This document shows positions 1 to 6,622 of a stretch of DNA of 7,214 nt, piece after piece. Each line of letters begins with the position of its first letter. Position 1 is the stretch's first letter. Under the pieces are notes generated by a model, which worked only from the letters and a program-made list of their open reading frames with translations, did no database searches and was not told the origin of the DNA. Origin of the DNA: Candidatus Methylomirabilis sp. (lineage in GTDB: Bacteria; DYJV01); assembly GCA_020722945.1 (NCBI GenBank), contig DYJV01000090.1, forward strand, positions 1 to 7,214, in the 5' to 3' direction. The position numbers and the translations under genes are program-made.

Positions 1-191
1 AGTCTCTCTTCTGTTCTCTTCTGTGCAACAGCTAAATCAGCAACTACTTCCTTTAATTCATTGAATTCTGTCTTAGTTACTGTATTTTGGATATCATCAT
101 AAATTTTTGTAAGGCTTTTGGTAAGAACTTTTGCTTCACTATCTCCAAAAACTTTACTTAAATCTTCAAATATTTGAAATGTATGAAGCAT
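1..191 (-). CDS. Partial coiled-coil protein (N-terminal 63 residues)
   Basis: An open frame begins at an ATG at 191-189 and stays open to the window edge, so only the first 63 complete codons are visible. The start is supported by a strong Shine-Dalgarno sequence (GGAGAGG, 4-5 bases upstream) and a good promoter just beyond it. The protein begins MLHTFQIFEDLSKVFGD and ends at the edge with ELKEVVADLAVAQKRTEER. The last 25 or so residues are charged and heptad-like, which predicts a coiled coil. This layout, a short helical head followed by runs of the AQKRTEER type, resembles a widespread bacterial family often annotated as coiled-coil or 'chordopoxvirus fusion-like' protein. Some members end in a PD-(D/E)XK nuclease-like domain, but nothing visible here tests that. 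No function is assigned. The frame and start are well supported, the family only moderately. Confidence 0.75.
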   Translation of the reverse strand, partial: MLHTFQIFEDLSKVFGDSEAKVLTKSLTKIYDDIQNTVTKTEFNELKEVVADLAVAQKRTEER

Positions 192-220
192 AATATCCTC
201 TCCTATGCTTTATTTAATAA

Positions 221-249
221 ATAATAACGATTAATTATACTTATGTCAA
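221..249 (-). promoter_or_regulatory. Sigma-70 promoter of the coiled-coil gene
   Basis: Read on the minus strand, a perfect -35 hexamer TTGACA (249-244) is followed, after exactly 17 bases, by TATTAT (226-221), five of six matches to the -10 consensus. Transcription would start near 213-215, leaving a leader of about 22 bases that contains the Shine-Dalgarno sequence of the truncated gene. This is the best promoter in the window. It indicates that the gene is transcribed separately from hisF. Confidence 0.75.
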
Positions 250-511
250 TAAATTTTTAATGTATTTAATGGGGGACTTTTTATTCTATATCTATTTGCT
301 GATGATTATTGAGCAATGGCTGACTACTTTTGATATAAATTTTGAGAAATTTATTTATAACTGAAAAATTAGATTTGGTAACTTTAAAATTGATAATAAT
401 TATGAGTAATACTTTAAAATATCGTAGGTCACAACTATTTTAATATTAAAGTCGATTTATCTTTGTAGATGTGTAATTGGAGGGAAAATTGTAAAAATTA
501 AATCAGCTATT
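250..511. other. AT-rich intergenic region between hisF and the coiled-coil gene
   Basis: Together with the promoter and leader, this makes a gap of about 320 bases between the hisF stop and the next start. I found no open frame with a credible ribosome binding site on either strand and no tRNA-like structure. There is no GC-rich hairpin that could serve as a hisF terminator. The only weak hairpin near the hisF stop (AAAT/ATTT around 500-512) has four A-T pairs. The region does hold a near-palindrome TGATAATAATTATGA at 391-405, flanked by two copies of ACTTTAAAAT (381-390 and 411-420), and an isolated run of five G at 271-275. Their meaning is unknown. Confidence 0.6.
391..405. promoter_or_regulatory. 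Fur-box-like near-palindrome (tentative)
   Basis: TGATAATAATTATGA matches the 7-1-7 Fur consensus TGATAATNATTATCA at 13 of the 14 specified positions. It lies more than 140 bases upstream of the -35 element of the coiled-coil gene, and no gene starts nearby on the plus strand, so it is not where a Fur operator would normally act. In DNA this AT-rich, a chance match is quite possible. Confidence 0.2.
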
Positions 512-1294
512 TTACAACCTGACATTGACACCATTATTTTTGAGAAAACATTTTGTCTCTTCTATTGTAAACTCTTTGTAGTGAAAGATAGAAGCTGCAA
601 GAGCTGCACTTGCATCTGATACTATAAAAGCATCTAATATATGTTTAAGCTCACCAACTCCACCAGATGCTATTATAGGAATTTTCAGATTGGTGGAGAA
701 AAATTGTGTAAGCTCAAGATCGTATCCCGATTTTGTCCCATCTTTGTCCATACTTGTAAGGAGTATCTCCCCTGCTCCAAGTTTCTCCATTTTGATGCCC
801 CACTCAAGTGCATCAATACCTGTAGGTGTCCTCCCACCATTTATGAAAATTTCCCAACTTATCCCTTTAAATTTAATAAAATCATTATTAAGAGTCCTTT
901 TTGCATCAACAGCAACAACAGTGCATTGGCTGCCAAATTTTTCAGCAGATTCTGTGACAAATTGAGGATTTTTAACGGCAGCAGTATTTATAGAGACTTT
1001 ATCAGCACCAGCATTGAGAAGGCTTCGGATATCATCTATTGTCCTTATCCCTCCACCAACAGTAAAAGGCATAAATATATTTTCTGCTGTCCTACTTACA
1101 ACATCTATCATAATACCCCTCTTCTCATGGGAAGCTGTGATATCAAGAAAAACAAGCTCATCTGCACCCTGTCTATCATACTCTATCGCAATTTCAACAG
1201 GATCACCGGCATCTTTGAGCCCTACAAAATTTACACCCTTTACTACCCTACCCTCCTTTACATCAAGACAAGGTATTACCCTTTTTGCAATCAT
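512..1294 (-). CDS. hisF: Imidazole glycerol phosphate synthase cyclase subunit HisF
   Basis: HisF is the cyclase half of imidazole glycerol phosphate synthase. It uses ammonia delivered by the HisH glutaminase to convert PRFAR into imidazole glycerol phosphate and AICAR, linking histidine and purine synthesis in the cytoplasm. The 260-residue (beta/alpha)8 barrel is close to the usual 250-260. It opens with [20 protein letters not shown], carrying catalytic Asp11. The second catalytic aspartate is Asp130 in VVAVDAKR. Phosphate-binding motifs are seen at TVGGGIR (78-84), [15 protein letters not shown] (178-192), ASGG (209-212) and AASIFH (233-238). The loop after Asp130 (about 134-151) is several residues longer than in many homologues. 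The start is supported by AGGAG five bases upstream. HisH and the other his genes are absent nearby, so hisF is an orphan in this window. A 178-base gap separates it from gatB, with no strong terminator, so read-through from the gatB operon remains possible. Confidence 0.97.
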   Translation of the reverse strand: MIAKRVIPCLDVKEGRVVKGVNFVGLKDAGDPVEIAIEYDRQGADELVFLDITASHEKRGIMIDVVSRTAENIFMPFTVGGGIRTIDDIRSLLNAGADKVSINTAAVKNPQFVTESAEKFGSQCTVVAVDAKRTLNNDFIKFKGISWEIFINGGRTPTGIDALEWGIKMEKLGAGEILLTSMDKDGTKSGYDLELTQFFSTNLKIPIIASGGVGELKHILDAFIVSDASAALAASIFHYKEFTIEETKCFLKNNGVNVRL

Positions 1295-1311
1295 CTACAC
1301 TCCTAAATATA

Positions 1312-1344
1312 ATTTAATATTGTCCTTGTGATACTCGCAATATA
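1312..1344 (-). promoter_or_regulatory. Candidate hisF promoter (weak)
   Basis: On the minus strand TTGCGA (1340-1335, four of six to the -35 consensus) is followed after 17 bases by TTAAAT (1317-1312, four of six to -10), ending about 17 bases before the hisF start codon. An overlapping alternative uses TATATT (1344-1339) as -10, with a poor -35. The sequence is so AT-rich that neither is compelling. Confidence 0.25.
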
Positions 1345-1428
1345 TAAAATTTATCGTTTCATTAAAATCTGAATCAGAGTCTATTTTAGAATGAGCATCA
1401 AGATTAAATATTAAGTAATATTAAATAA

Positions 1429-1445
1429 TTGTTTCGATAAAACAA
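1429..1445. repeat. Small inverted repeat downstream of gatB
   Basis: TTGTTT (1429-1434) and AAACAA (1440-1445) form a 6-bp inverted repeat with a 5-base spacer, 28 bases beyond the gatB stop. Each arm has only one G-C pair and no continuous T run follows on the minus strand, so it would be a poor terminator. Its core TGTTTC...AAAACA faintly recalls a parS site but is one base too short. Confidence 0.3.
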
Positions 1446-1472
1446 GAAAACACTTTAAAAATATTTCAAAAA

Positions 1473-2903
1473 CTATCCAATTAAATCTTTTATTATCTGA
1501 TTTACTACCTGTGGATTTGCCTGACCTTTTGTCTGTTTCATAACTTCACCAACAAAAAACCCAAGTAGCTTACTTTTTCCACTCTTATACTGCTCAACTT
1601 CGTTGGGAGATTTGTCAATTATCTGCTTAACTATCTTTTTGAGCTCAGATTCATCAGATATCTGAACAAGTCCTTTAGATTTTACTATATTTTCAGGGAA
1701 TTTGAGTGTTTCATACATCTCTTTAAAGACACTTTTACCCATTTTACCGCTGATAGAACCTTTATTTATAAGTTTTATTAGACTACCTATATGCTGAGGT
1801 GTAACTTTGCAGTCATTAATATCTTTACCTTCAGAATTGAGTAGTGCAAGTAGTTCTACTCTGATCCAGTTACTTGCTGATTGTGGGTCGTCAGATACTT
1901 TGACAGTTTCTTCGTAAAAATCAGCGAGTTTCTTTGAAGATATCAAAACATCTATATCTTCATCAGCAAGATTGTAAGATTTTTTGAATCTTAAACCTTT
2001 ATCAGAGGGCAACTCTGGCAATTCACGTCTCAAAGATTCAACCCAGCTCTCCTCAACTATTAGCGGTAGGAGATCAGGATCGGGGAAGTATCTATAATCG
2101 TGAGCTTCCTCTTTGCTTCTCATACTTTCAGTTATATTTTTGTCTGCATTCCATAATCTTGTTTCCTGCTTTATGGAACCACCATCTTCAAGTATTTCAA
2201 ACTGTCTCTTTATCTCAAATTCTATAGCTTTTTGGACATTTCTAAAACTATTCATATTTTTAAGTTCTGTCTTTGTCCCAAATTTTGAAGCCCCAAAACG
2301 TCTCAAAGATATATTTGCATCACACCTAAAACTCCCCTCCTCCATATTCCCATCACATATTTCAAGGTAAACAAGAATATTTCTAAGCTGTTTTAGGTAT
2401 TCTACTGCTTCATCTGATGATCTCATATCTGGCTCTGATACAATTTCAATAAGTGGCGTCCCACCCCTATTGTAATCAACATAACTTGAATTTTTATCAA
2501 CCCCTTCGTGAGAGAGCTTACCTGCATCCTCCTCCATATGTATCCTTGTAATACCAATCTCTCTATCCACACCATTAACTTTTAGAGAGAGCTTACCATT
2601 AATACATATTGGTAGCTCATATTGTGATATTTGATAACCTTTTGGGAGATCGGGATAAAAATAATTTTTTCTTGCAAAAACACTTTTATTGGCAATCTTA
2701 CACCCTGTTGCCAAACCAGCCTTGATAGCAAATTCAACACTCTTTTTATTTAATACAGGGAGAGAGCCGGGCTGTCCTGTGCACACAGGACAAGTATTTT
2801 CATTTGGTGCAGAACCAAATTTATTGGAACAGCCACAGAAGATTTTGGTCTCTGTAAGCATCTGAGCATGGACTTCAAGACCTATAACAACTTCATAATC
2901 CAT
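1473..2903 (-). CDS. gatB: Asp-tRNA(Asn)/Glu-tRNA(Gln) amidotransferase subunit B
   Basis: GatB is the tRNA-binding and kinase subunit of the GatCAB amidotransferase. It phosphorylates Glu or Asp mischarged on tRNA(Gln) or tRNA(Asn), and GatA supplies ammonia to form the amide. The 476-residue length is normal. It begins [14 protein letters not shown], with the conserved Glu10 and His12 of the kinase site. Cys23, Cys25, Cys38 and Cys41 form the CxC...CxxC zinc site. HMEEDAGK (122-129), [13 protein letters not shown] (147-159) and [11 protein letters not shown] (270-280) are cradle-domain signatures. From about 295 follow the helical linker and the YqeY-like tail, ending [18 protein letters not shown] (448-465). 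The start has a strong GAAGGAG six bases upstream and lies 14 bases after the tlyA stop, so it is probably the last gene of the parA operon. gatA and gatC are not adjacent. Presence of GatB implies that at least one of Gln-tRNA and Asn-tRNA is made indirectly in this organism. Confidence 0.98.
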   Translation of the reverse strand: MDYEVVIGLEVHAQMLTETKIFCGCSNKFGSAPNENTCPVCTGQPGSLPVLNKKSVEFAIKAGLATGCKIANKSVFARKNYFYPDLPKGYQISQYELPICINGKLSLKVNGVDREIGITRIHMEEDAGKLSHEGVDKNSSYVDYNRGGTPLIEIVSEPDMRSSDEAVEYLKQLRNILVYLEICDGNMEEGSFRCDANISLRRFGASKFGTKTELKNMNSFRNVQKAIEFEIKRQFEILEDGGSIKQETRLWNADKNITESMRSKEEAHDYRYFPDPDLLPLIVEESWVESLRRELPELPSDKGLRFKKSYNLADEDIDVLISSKKLADFYEETVKVSDDPQSASNWIRVELLALLNSEGKDINDCKVTPQHIGSLIKLINKGSISGKMGKSVFKEMYETLKFPENIVKSKGLVQISDESELKKIVKQIIDKSPNEVEQYKSGKSKLLGFFVGEVMKQTKGQANPQVVNQIIKDLIG

Positions 2904-2917
2904 AGAGCAACTCCTTC

Positions 2918-3646
2918 TTAAATATTTAGATGTATTAAAAATTCTCTGTTCCCTTTCTGTCCTAAAATAGGGGAATCTGTAACTTGAATTACCTTACAAC
3001 CAATATCTGAAAAGAAATTGGATAAATTTTTTATTACCTCTGAATGTTTCTCCTCATCTCTGACAATTCCACCTTTGCCTACTTCGCCTTTCCCAACTTC
3101 AAATTGAGGCTTGATGAGTGCAACAATATCACTACCCTTTTTCATAAATTGGATAAGTTTTGGAATAATAAGCTTCAAAGAGATAAATGATACATCAACA
3201 ACTGCAATATCTATCTCATCTTTTATTAACTCATTTGAGATATATCTAAAATTGCACCTCTCTATTAAAACAACCCTTTGATCATTCCTGAGCTTCCAGT
3301 CAATCTGACCATACCCAACATCAACAGAGTAAACTTTTGAGGCACCTTTTTGGAGGAGGCAGTCTGTAAAACCGCCAGTTGAAGCACCAACATCGAGACA
3401 TATCTTATCTTCAGGTGATATTTGAAAAAAATCAAGGGCTTTTTCTAATTTTAATCCACCCCTGCTCACATATCGGAGAGGCTTTTCTACCCTTATATCA
3501 ATATCTTGAGAAAATTTCTCACCTGCTTTGGAGCTCTTAACTCCATTAACATAAACACTTCCTGATAGCACAAGAGCCTTTGCTCTCTCTTTAGAATCTG
3601 TAAAACCTCTTTCAAAGATTATTAGATCAAGTCTCTTCTTTTCCAA
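2918..3646 (-). CDS. tlyA: TlyA family rRNA (cytidine-2'-O)-methyltransferase
   Basis: TlyA uses S-adenosylmethionine to 2'-O-methylate C1920 of 23S rRNA and, in longer members, also C1409 of 16S rRNA; this makes the ribosome sensitive to capreomycin. Residues 3-60 are an S4 RNA-binding domain ([12 protein letters not shown]... VYVNG). The rest is an FtsJ/RrmJ-type methyltransferase with SAM motif [12 protein letters not shown] (84-95). The K-D-K-E tetrad is present as Lys66 (GGLKLE), Asp151 (VVDVSF), Lys179 (LIKPQFE) and Glu235 (NREFLIH), each three less than the mycobacterial numbers. At 242 residues it matches the shorter TlyA(I) class, which acts on 23S rRNA only; that assignment is inferred from length. 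The start must be the TTG at 3646-3644, because an in-frame TAA lies two codons upstream and the S4 domain begins at once. No strong Shine-Dalgarno precedes it, and the coaBC stop is 12 bases upstream, which suggests coupled translation. Older annotations call it haemolysin. Confidence 0.95.
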   Translation of the reverse strand: MEKKRLDLIIFERGFTDSKERAKALVLSGSVYVNGVKSSKAGEKFSQDIDIRVEKPLRYVSRGGLKLEKALDFFQISPEDKICLDVGASTGGFTDCLLQKGASKVYSVDVGYGQIDWKLRNDQRVVLIERCNFRYISNELIKDEIDIAVVDVSFISLKLIIPKLIQFMKKGSDIVALIKPQFEVGKGEVGKGGIVRDEEKHSEVIKNLSNFFSDIGCKVIQVTDSPILGQKGNREFLIHLNI

Positions 3647-3661
3647 GAGTTAGAACTTCTA
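3644..3661 (-). other. coaBC stop / tlyA TTG start junction
   Basis: On the minus strand the coaBC stop TAG (3661-3659) is followed by 12 bases and then the TTG start of tlyA. The tlyA frame has a TAA two codons before the TTG, so no upstream start is possible. The only purine-rich stretch is AGAAG, overlapping the stop codon, about 9 bases from the TTG. A weak start this close to a stop is typical of reinitiation by ribosomes that finish coaBC. Confidence 0.6.
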
Positions 3662-4846
3662 AATAAGTGATTTTATAGCATCAAGAATATCGTCAGCAAC
3701 ACGATCTTTATCCATAAAAGGGATATGTCTTGTGCTACCATCCTTAAAGATAAGGTGGCATTCGTTGTAATCAGATTGAAAACCTATCTTTTTATTTGAA
3801 ATATCGTTGACCACCATAAGATCAACTCCCTTTTCACGAAGTTTACCAAGTGCATTATCTATGAAATTTTCAGATTCAGCAGCAAAACCAACTAAAAGCC
3901 TATCTCCTTTACAAGAGCCTAAATTTTTGAGGATATCTTGATTTTTGGTAAGTTCTATGGTCAAATTATCAGTAATTTTTTTGATTTTGTGTTGTGAGTA
4001 ACTTTTGGTTTTAAAATCAGCAACAGCAGCACTTTTTATTATTATGTCGTAATTTGTGTAATGTTTCATAACTGCTTCAGACATCTCATCAGCAGTTCTC
4101 ACCTTAATGGCTTTAGCTTTGTAGGGTATATCAAGATTAGAGGGACCTGATATAAGCATAACTTCTGCACCACGCCTGATAGCCATCCTTGCAAGAGCAT
4201 AACCCATTTTGCCACTTGAATTATTGGAGATAAATCTTACAGGGTCTATATCTTCAAGAGTAGGACCTGCTGTTATTAATATTTTTTTATTTTTTAGGTC
4301 TTTCTGGTGAATGAGAATAGCAATTTCTTCAAGTATGTCATCTACTTCAGCCATTCTACCCTTTCCATCAACTTTACAAGCAAGCTCACCCTCTATAGGA
4401 TCAATAAAAAAATATCCGAATGATTTAAGCTTTTCAATATTGCTCTGCACAATAGGGCTGTGATACATATGAACATTCATTGATGGAGCAAAGAGAACTG
4501 GGACAGTAGTTGCCATAACCATTGTAGTGAGGAAATCATCACCTATACCATTTGCAATTTTCCCTATGATGTTTGCAGTAGCAGGAGCAATAACAAGAAG
4601 ATCAGCTTTGTCAGCAAGTGCAACATGTCCTATCTCTGAGGATCTAAAAAGAGTAAAAAGATCACTTGTAACAGGGTTCCCTGATAAAGTCTGAAAAGTA
4701 AGTGGGCCAACAAATTGTTTTGCATGCTCTGTCATTATTACATTTACATTTGCTTTTGCTTTTGTAAGTTTTCTAAGTAGAAGAACTGATTTGTATGCTG
4801 CTATACCTCCAGTAATACCTAATAGAATCTCTTTATTTTTTAACAT
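3659..4846 (-). CDS. coaBC: Bifunctional phosphopantothenoylcysteine decarboxylase / phosphopantothenate-cysteine ligase
   Basis: CoaBC carries out two steps of coenzyme A synthesis: joining cysteine to 4'-phosphopantothenate with CTP (CoaB), then FMN-dependent decarboxylation to 4'-phosphopantetheine (CoaC). The 395-residue fusion is of normal length. The N-terminal CoaC half (about 1-180) has GITGGIAAYKS (10-20), catalytic His74 (IGHVALAD), PSMNVHMY (121-128) with Asn124, and the active-site flap Cys157 in ACKVDGKGRM. The CoaB half (about 186-395) shows ILITAGPTLEDIDPVRFISN (189-208), NSSGKMG with Asn209, SAAVADF (272-278), a KIKK stretch (287-290) and VGFAAE (319-324). The ATG shares one base with the parB stop (TAATG), and its Shine-Dalgarno GAGGAG lies within parB. 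This argues for translational coupling in the parA-parB-coaBC-tlyA-gatB operon. All expected catalytic residues are present. Confidence 0.98.
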   Translation of the reverse strand: MLKNKEILLGITGGIAAYKSVLLLRKLTKAKANVNVIMTEHAKQFVGPLTFQTLSGNPVTSDLFTLFRSSEIGHVALADKADLLVIAPATANIIGKIANGIGDDFLTTMVMATTVPVLFAPSMNVHMYHSPIVQSNIEKLKSFGYFFIDPIEGELACKVDGKGRMAEVDDILEEIAILIHQKDLKNKKILITAGPTLEDIDPVRFISNNSSGKMGYALARMAIRRGAEVMLISGPSNLDIPYKAKAIKVRTADEMSEAVMKHYTNYDIIIKSAAVADFKTKSYSQHKIKKITDNLTIELTKNQDILKNLGSCKGDRLLVGFAAESENFIDNALGKLREKGVDLMVVNDISNKKIGFQSDYNECHLIFKDGSTRHIPFMDKDRVADDILDAIKSLI

Positions 4847-4857
4847 TAAAGCTCCTC
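4844..4857 (-). promoter_or_regulatory. Ribosome binding site and TAATG overlap at parB/coaBC
   Basis: On the minus strand GAGGAG (4857-4852), which encodes the last two glutamates of ParB, is followed by CTTTA and the coaBC ATG (4846-4844). The ParB stop TAA shares its last A with this ATG. The coaBC binding site is therefore entirely within the parB coding region, so coaBC translation probably depends on ribosomes leaving parB. Confidence 0.8.
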
Positions 4858-5694
4858 TATCAACTTTTCAAACTCTTTTTTGCTATTGAAATGAATTACG
4901 ATTTTACCTTTATTTCTCTTATTAACATTGACCTCAACTTTTGTTTGATATTTGTCTGATATCTTTGCAATATTATCTTTATAAAAAGGATCGATAAGTT
5001 TTGATTTCTTAACTTTTGAAGTATTATCTCTTTGAAGGGATAGAAGTCTTTCAAGCTCTCTTACCGTCAAACCTTTCTCAACTATGATATCTGCAAGTTC
5101 AATCTGCCTCTGAAGACTAAAAGGGACAAGGAGTTTTGCATGACCAGTGGAGATCGTGCCATCTATAAGTAGATTTTTCACTTTATCTGATAATTTGAGG
5201 AGTCTTAATGAATTGGTGATATATGACCTATCTTTACCTATAATTTTGGCAAGCTTCTCATGAGTGTAGTTAAAAGCATCGATAAGCTTACTATAACCAT
5301 CAGATTCTTCAATAGGATTGAGATTCTCTCTTTGTAAATTCTCAATGAGGGATATCTCAAAAATAGTGAAATCCTCTATCTTCTCTTTCACGATGCAAGG
5401 GATATGGGTTAACCCAGCTATCTTGGATGCTCGCCATCGTCTTTCACCTGCAATTATCCTAAAAGAGCTATTCTCCCTTTTGACTATTATTGGTTGTAAT
5501 ACACCATACTGTTTTATGGATGCAGCAAGTTCATTGAGCTTGTTCTCATCAAAAAATTTTCTTGGTTGATCATCTCTTGCAAAAATTTTTTGAATATCAA
5601 TATGAGAGATACCATCTGCAAGATTTTTCTCAGTTTCATAAGAATCAAGCAGGGCACCAAGCCCCTTTCCAAGTGCAATCTTTTGCTTTGCCAT
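4846..5694 (-). CDS. parB: Chromosome partitioning protein ParB (Spo0J family)
   Basis: ParB binds centromere-like parS sites, spreads as a CTP-dependent sliding clamp, loads SMC and stimulates the ParA ATPase to segregate chromosome origins. The 282-residue protein is of the usual chromosomal size. It opens with KIALGKGLGALLDS (5-18), the N-terminal ParA-interacting box. The ParB/Srx CTP-binding domain (about 30-125) includes QPRKFFDE (43-50), GVLQPIIVK (64-72), GERRWRAS (83-90) and ENLQRENLNPIEE (118-130). A helix-turn-helix at about 144-168 (HEKLAKIIGKDRSYITNSL) is followed by ISTGHAKLL (181-189). The last 45 or so residues form the dimerisation domain. A good binding site, CGGAGAG, precedes the ATG, 16 bases behind the parA stop. 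No exact parS was seen in the window, so its target sites must lie elsewhere. Neighbouring parA and the Spo0J-type architecture favour a chromosomal rather than plasmid role. Confidence 0.97.
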   Translation of the reverse strand: MAKQKIALGKGLGALLDSYETEKNLADGISHIDIQKIFARDDQPRKFFDENKLNELAASIKQYGVLQPIIVKRENSSFRIIAGERRWRASKIAGLTHIPCIVKEKIEDFTIFEISLIENLQRENLNPIEESDGYSKLIDAFNYTHEKLAKIIGKDRSYITNSLRLLKLSDKVKNLLIDGTISTGHAKLLVPFSLQRQIELADIIVEKGLTVRELERLLSLQRDNTSKVKKSKLIDPFYKDNIAKISDKYQTKVEVNVNKRNKGKIVIHFNSKKEFEKLIEEL

Positions 5695-5710
5695 TTAACT
5701 CTCCGAAAAT

Positions 5711-6478
5711 TTATTTCTGCTGGATTATCTCTTTTGCCAGATTTAGATAAGATTCTGCTCCTATACTTTCAGGGGCATAAAGCAATATAGGTTTACCAAA
5801 ACTGGGAGATTCTCCAAGTCTTATATTTCTTGGGATTATAGTTTTTAATAATTTGTTGGGGAAAATCTTTTTAACTTCGGAGTGAACTTGGGTAGAGAGT
5901 CTTGTTCTTCTGTCAAACATGGTAAGAAGGATACCCTCTATTGATAACATTTGATTTAGTTTTTTCTTAACGAGCTTATAAGTTTTGAGAAGATTGCTCA
6001 ACCCTTCAAGTGCATAATATTCACACTGGAGAGGGACAAGAAGAGAGTCAGAAGCAACAAGCCCATTTACAGTGAGAAGACCAAGAGATGGAGCACAGTC
6101 AATTATGATAAAATCGTAAGAACCTCTTATCTTCTCAAGAACCCCTTTTAATACAAACTCCCTTCCACTGCTATTGACAAGCTCTATCTCAGCACCAACA
6201 AGATCATCATTTGAGGGGATGATATCAAGATTTTCAATATCTGTTTTGGAGATGTAATCTTGTATATTAACTTCACAAGTTATCAGAAGATTGTAGATAG
6301 TGTTAATATTCTCGGAATACCTGTTGATCCCAAGACCAGAGGAAGCATTCCCTTGAGGGTCAAAATCTATCAGTAAAGTTTTTTGACCAAGATATGAAAG
6401 ATAAGATGCAAGGTTGACAGCTGTAGTGGTCTTCCCTACTCCACCTTTTTGGTTTGCGATACATATTATTTTACCCAT
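5711..6478 (-). CDS. parA: Chromosome partitioning ATPase ParA (Soj family)
   Basis: ParA is the deviant Walker ATPase that binds DNA non-specifically as an ATP dimer and moves ParB-parS complexes. The 255-residue length is typical of chromosomal Soj-type ParA without the N-terminal helix-turn-helix found in many plasmid homologues. The deviant Walker A motif KGGVGKTT covers 11-18, with signature Lys11 and catalytic Lys16. Asp40 lies in IDFDPQGNAS (37-46), and Walker B is IIIDCAPSLG (124-133) with Asp127. The C-terminal family signature PRNIRLGESPSFGKPI (216-231) is followed by YAPESIGAESYLNLAKE (234-250). The ATG at 6478 begins exactly where the family does; its binding site TTAAGG is modest, with about eight bases of spacing. 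It is the first gene of the tightly packed parA-parB-coaBC-tlyA-gatB set. I could not pick out a convincing promoter in the AT-rich leader. mnmG and rsmG, common neighbours of parAB, are absent here. Confidence 0.97.
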   Translation of the reverse strand: MGKIICIANQKGGVGKTTTAVNLASYLSYLGQKTLLIDFDPQGNASSGLGINRYSENINTIYNLLITCEVNIQDYISKTDIENLDIIPSNDDLVGAEIELVNSSGREFVLKGVLEKIRGSYDFIIIDCAPSLGLLTVNGLVASDSLLVPLQCEYYALEGLSNLLKTYKLVKKKLNQMLSIEGILLTMFDRRTRLSTQVHSEVKKIFPNKLLKTIIPRNIRLGESPSFGKPILLYAPESIGAESYLNLAKEIIQQK

Positions 6479-6573
6479 AGAAAAGCCTTAACATAAGAAT
6501 AATTAGAAGTAAAGATTTGATTTAAAATAAGAAAAATTTGATGAAAATGTGAAAAATATTTAAAATTAAAGGG

Positions 6574-6609
6574 AGGACACTCTTCTGAATGAGCAGATAG
6601 GAGTGCCCT
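6574..6609 (-). terminator. Imperfect hairpin, probable terminator of the ferritin-like gene
   Basis: On the minus strand AGGGCACTC (6609-6601) can pair with GAGTGTCCT (6582-6574) as nine base pairs, one a G-U wobble. Inside, TCTG (6597-6594) pairs with CAGA (6587-6584) around a six-base loop. The stem begins 13 bases after the ferritin-like stop codon. It is followed by CCCTTTAATTTT, a broken rather than continuous T run, so termination may be partial. It might instead be a copy of a dispersed intergenic palindrome or a structure in the parA leader. Confidence 0.5.
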
Positions 6610-6622
6610 ATAAAATAAATAA

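Noticed and set aside
641-1331. Three overlapping plus-strand open frames of 91-221 codons opposite hisF
   Set aside because: They lie antisense to a clear HisF with intact catalytic residues, lack credible ribosome binding sites and have no recognisable domain.
1366-1376. Short palindrome TCTGAATCAGA upstream of hisF
   Set aside because: Only five base pairs per arm with a one-base centre, no adjacent T run and no clear relation to a promoter; likely chance.
1404-1424. AT-only inverted repeat AATATTA/TAATATT in the gatB-hisF gap
   Set aside because: It contains only A-T pairs with a two-base loop, so it would not form a stable terminator and is expected by chance in such sequence.
2113-2370. 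Plus-strand open frame of 85 codons opposite gatB
   Set aside because: It is the complement of a well-conserved GatB region with no supporting start signals.
5380-5400. TTTCACGATGC within parB as a possible internal parS
   Set aside because: Only one half of the parS palindrome matches; the GTGAAAC half is missing.
5318-5790. Plus-strand open frames opposite parB and the end of parA
   Set aside because: They are antisense shadows of ParB and ParA, mutually overlapping and without domain similarity.
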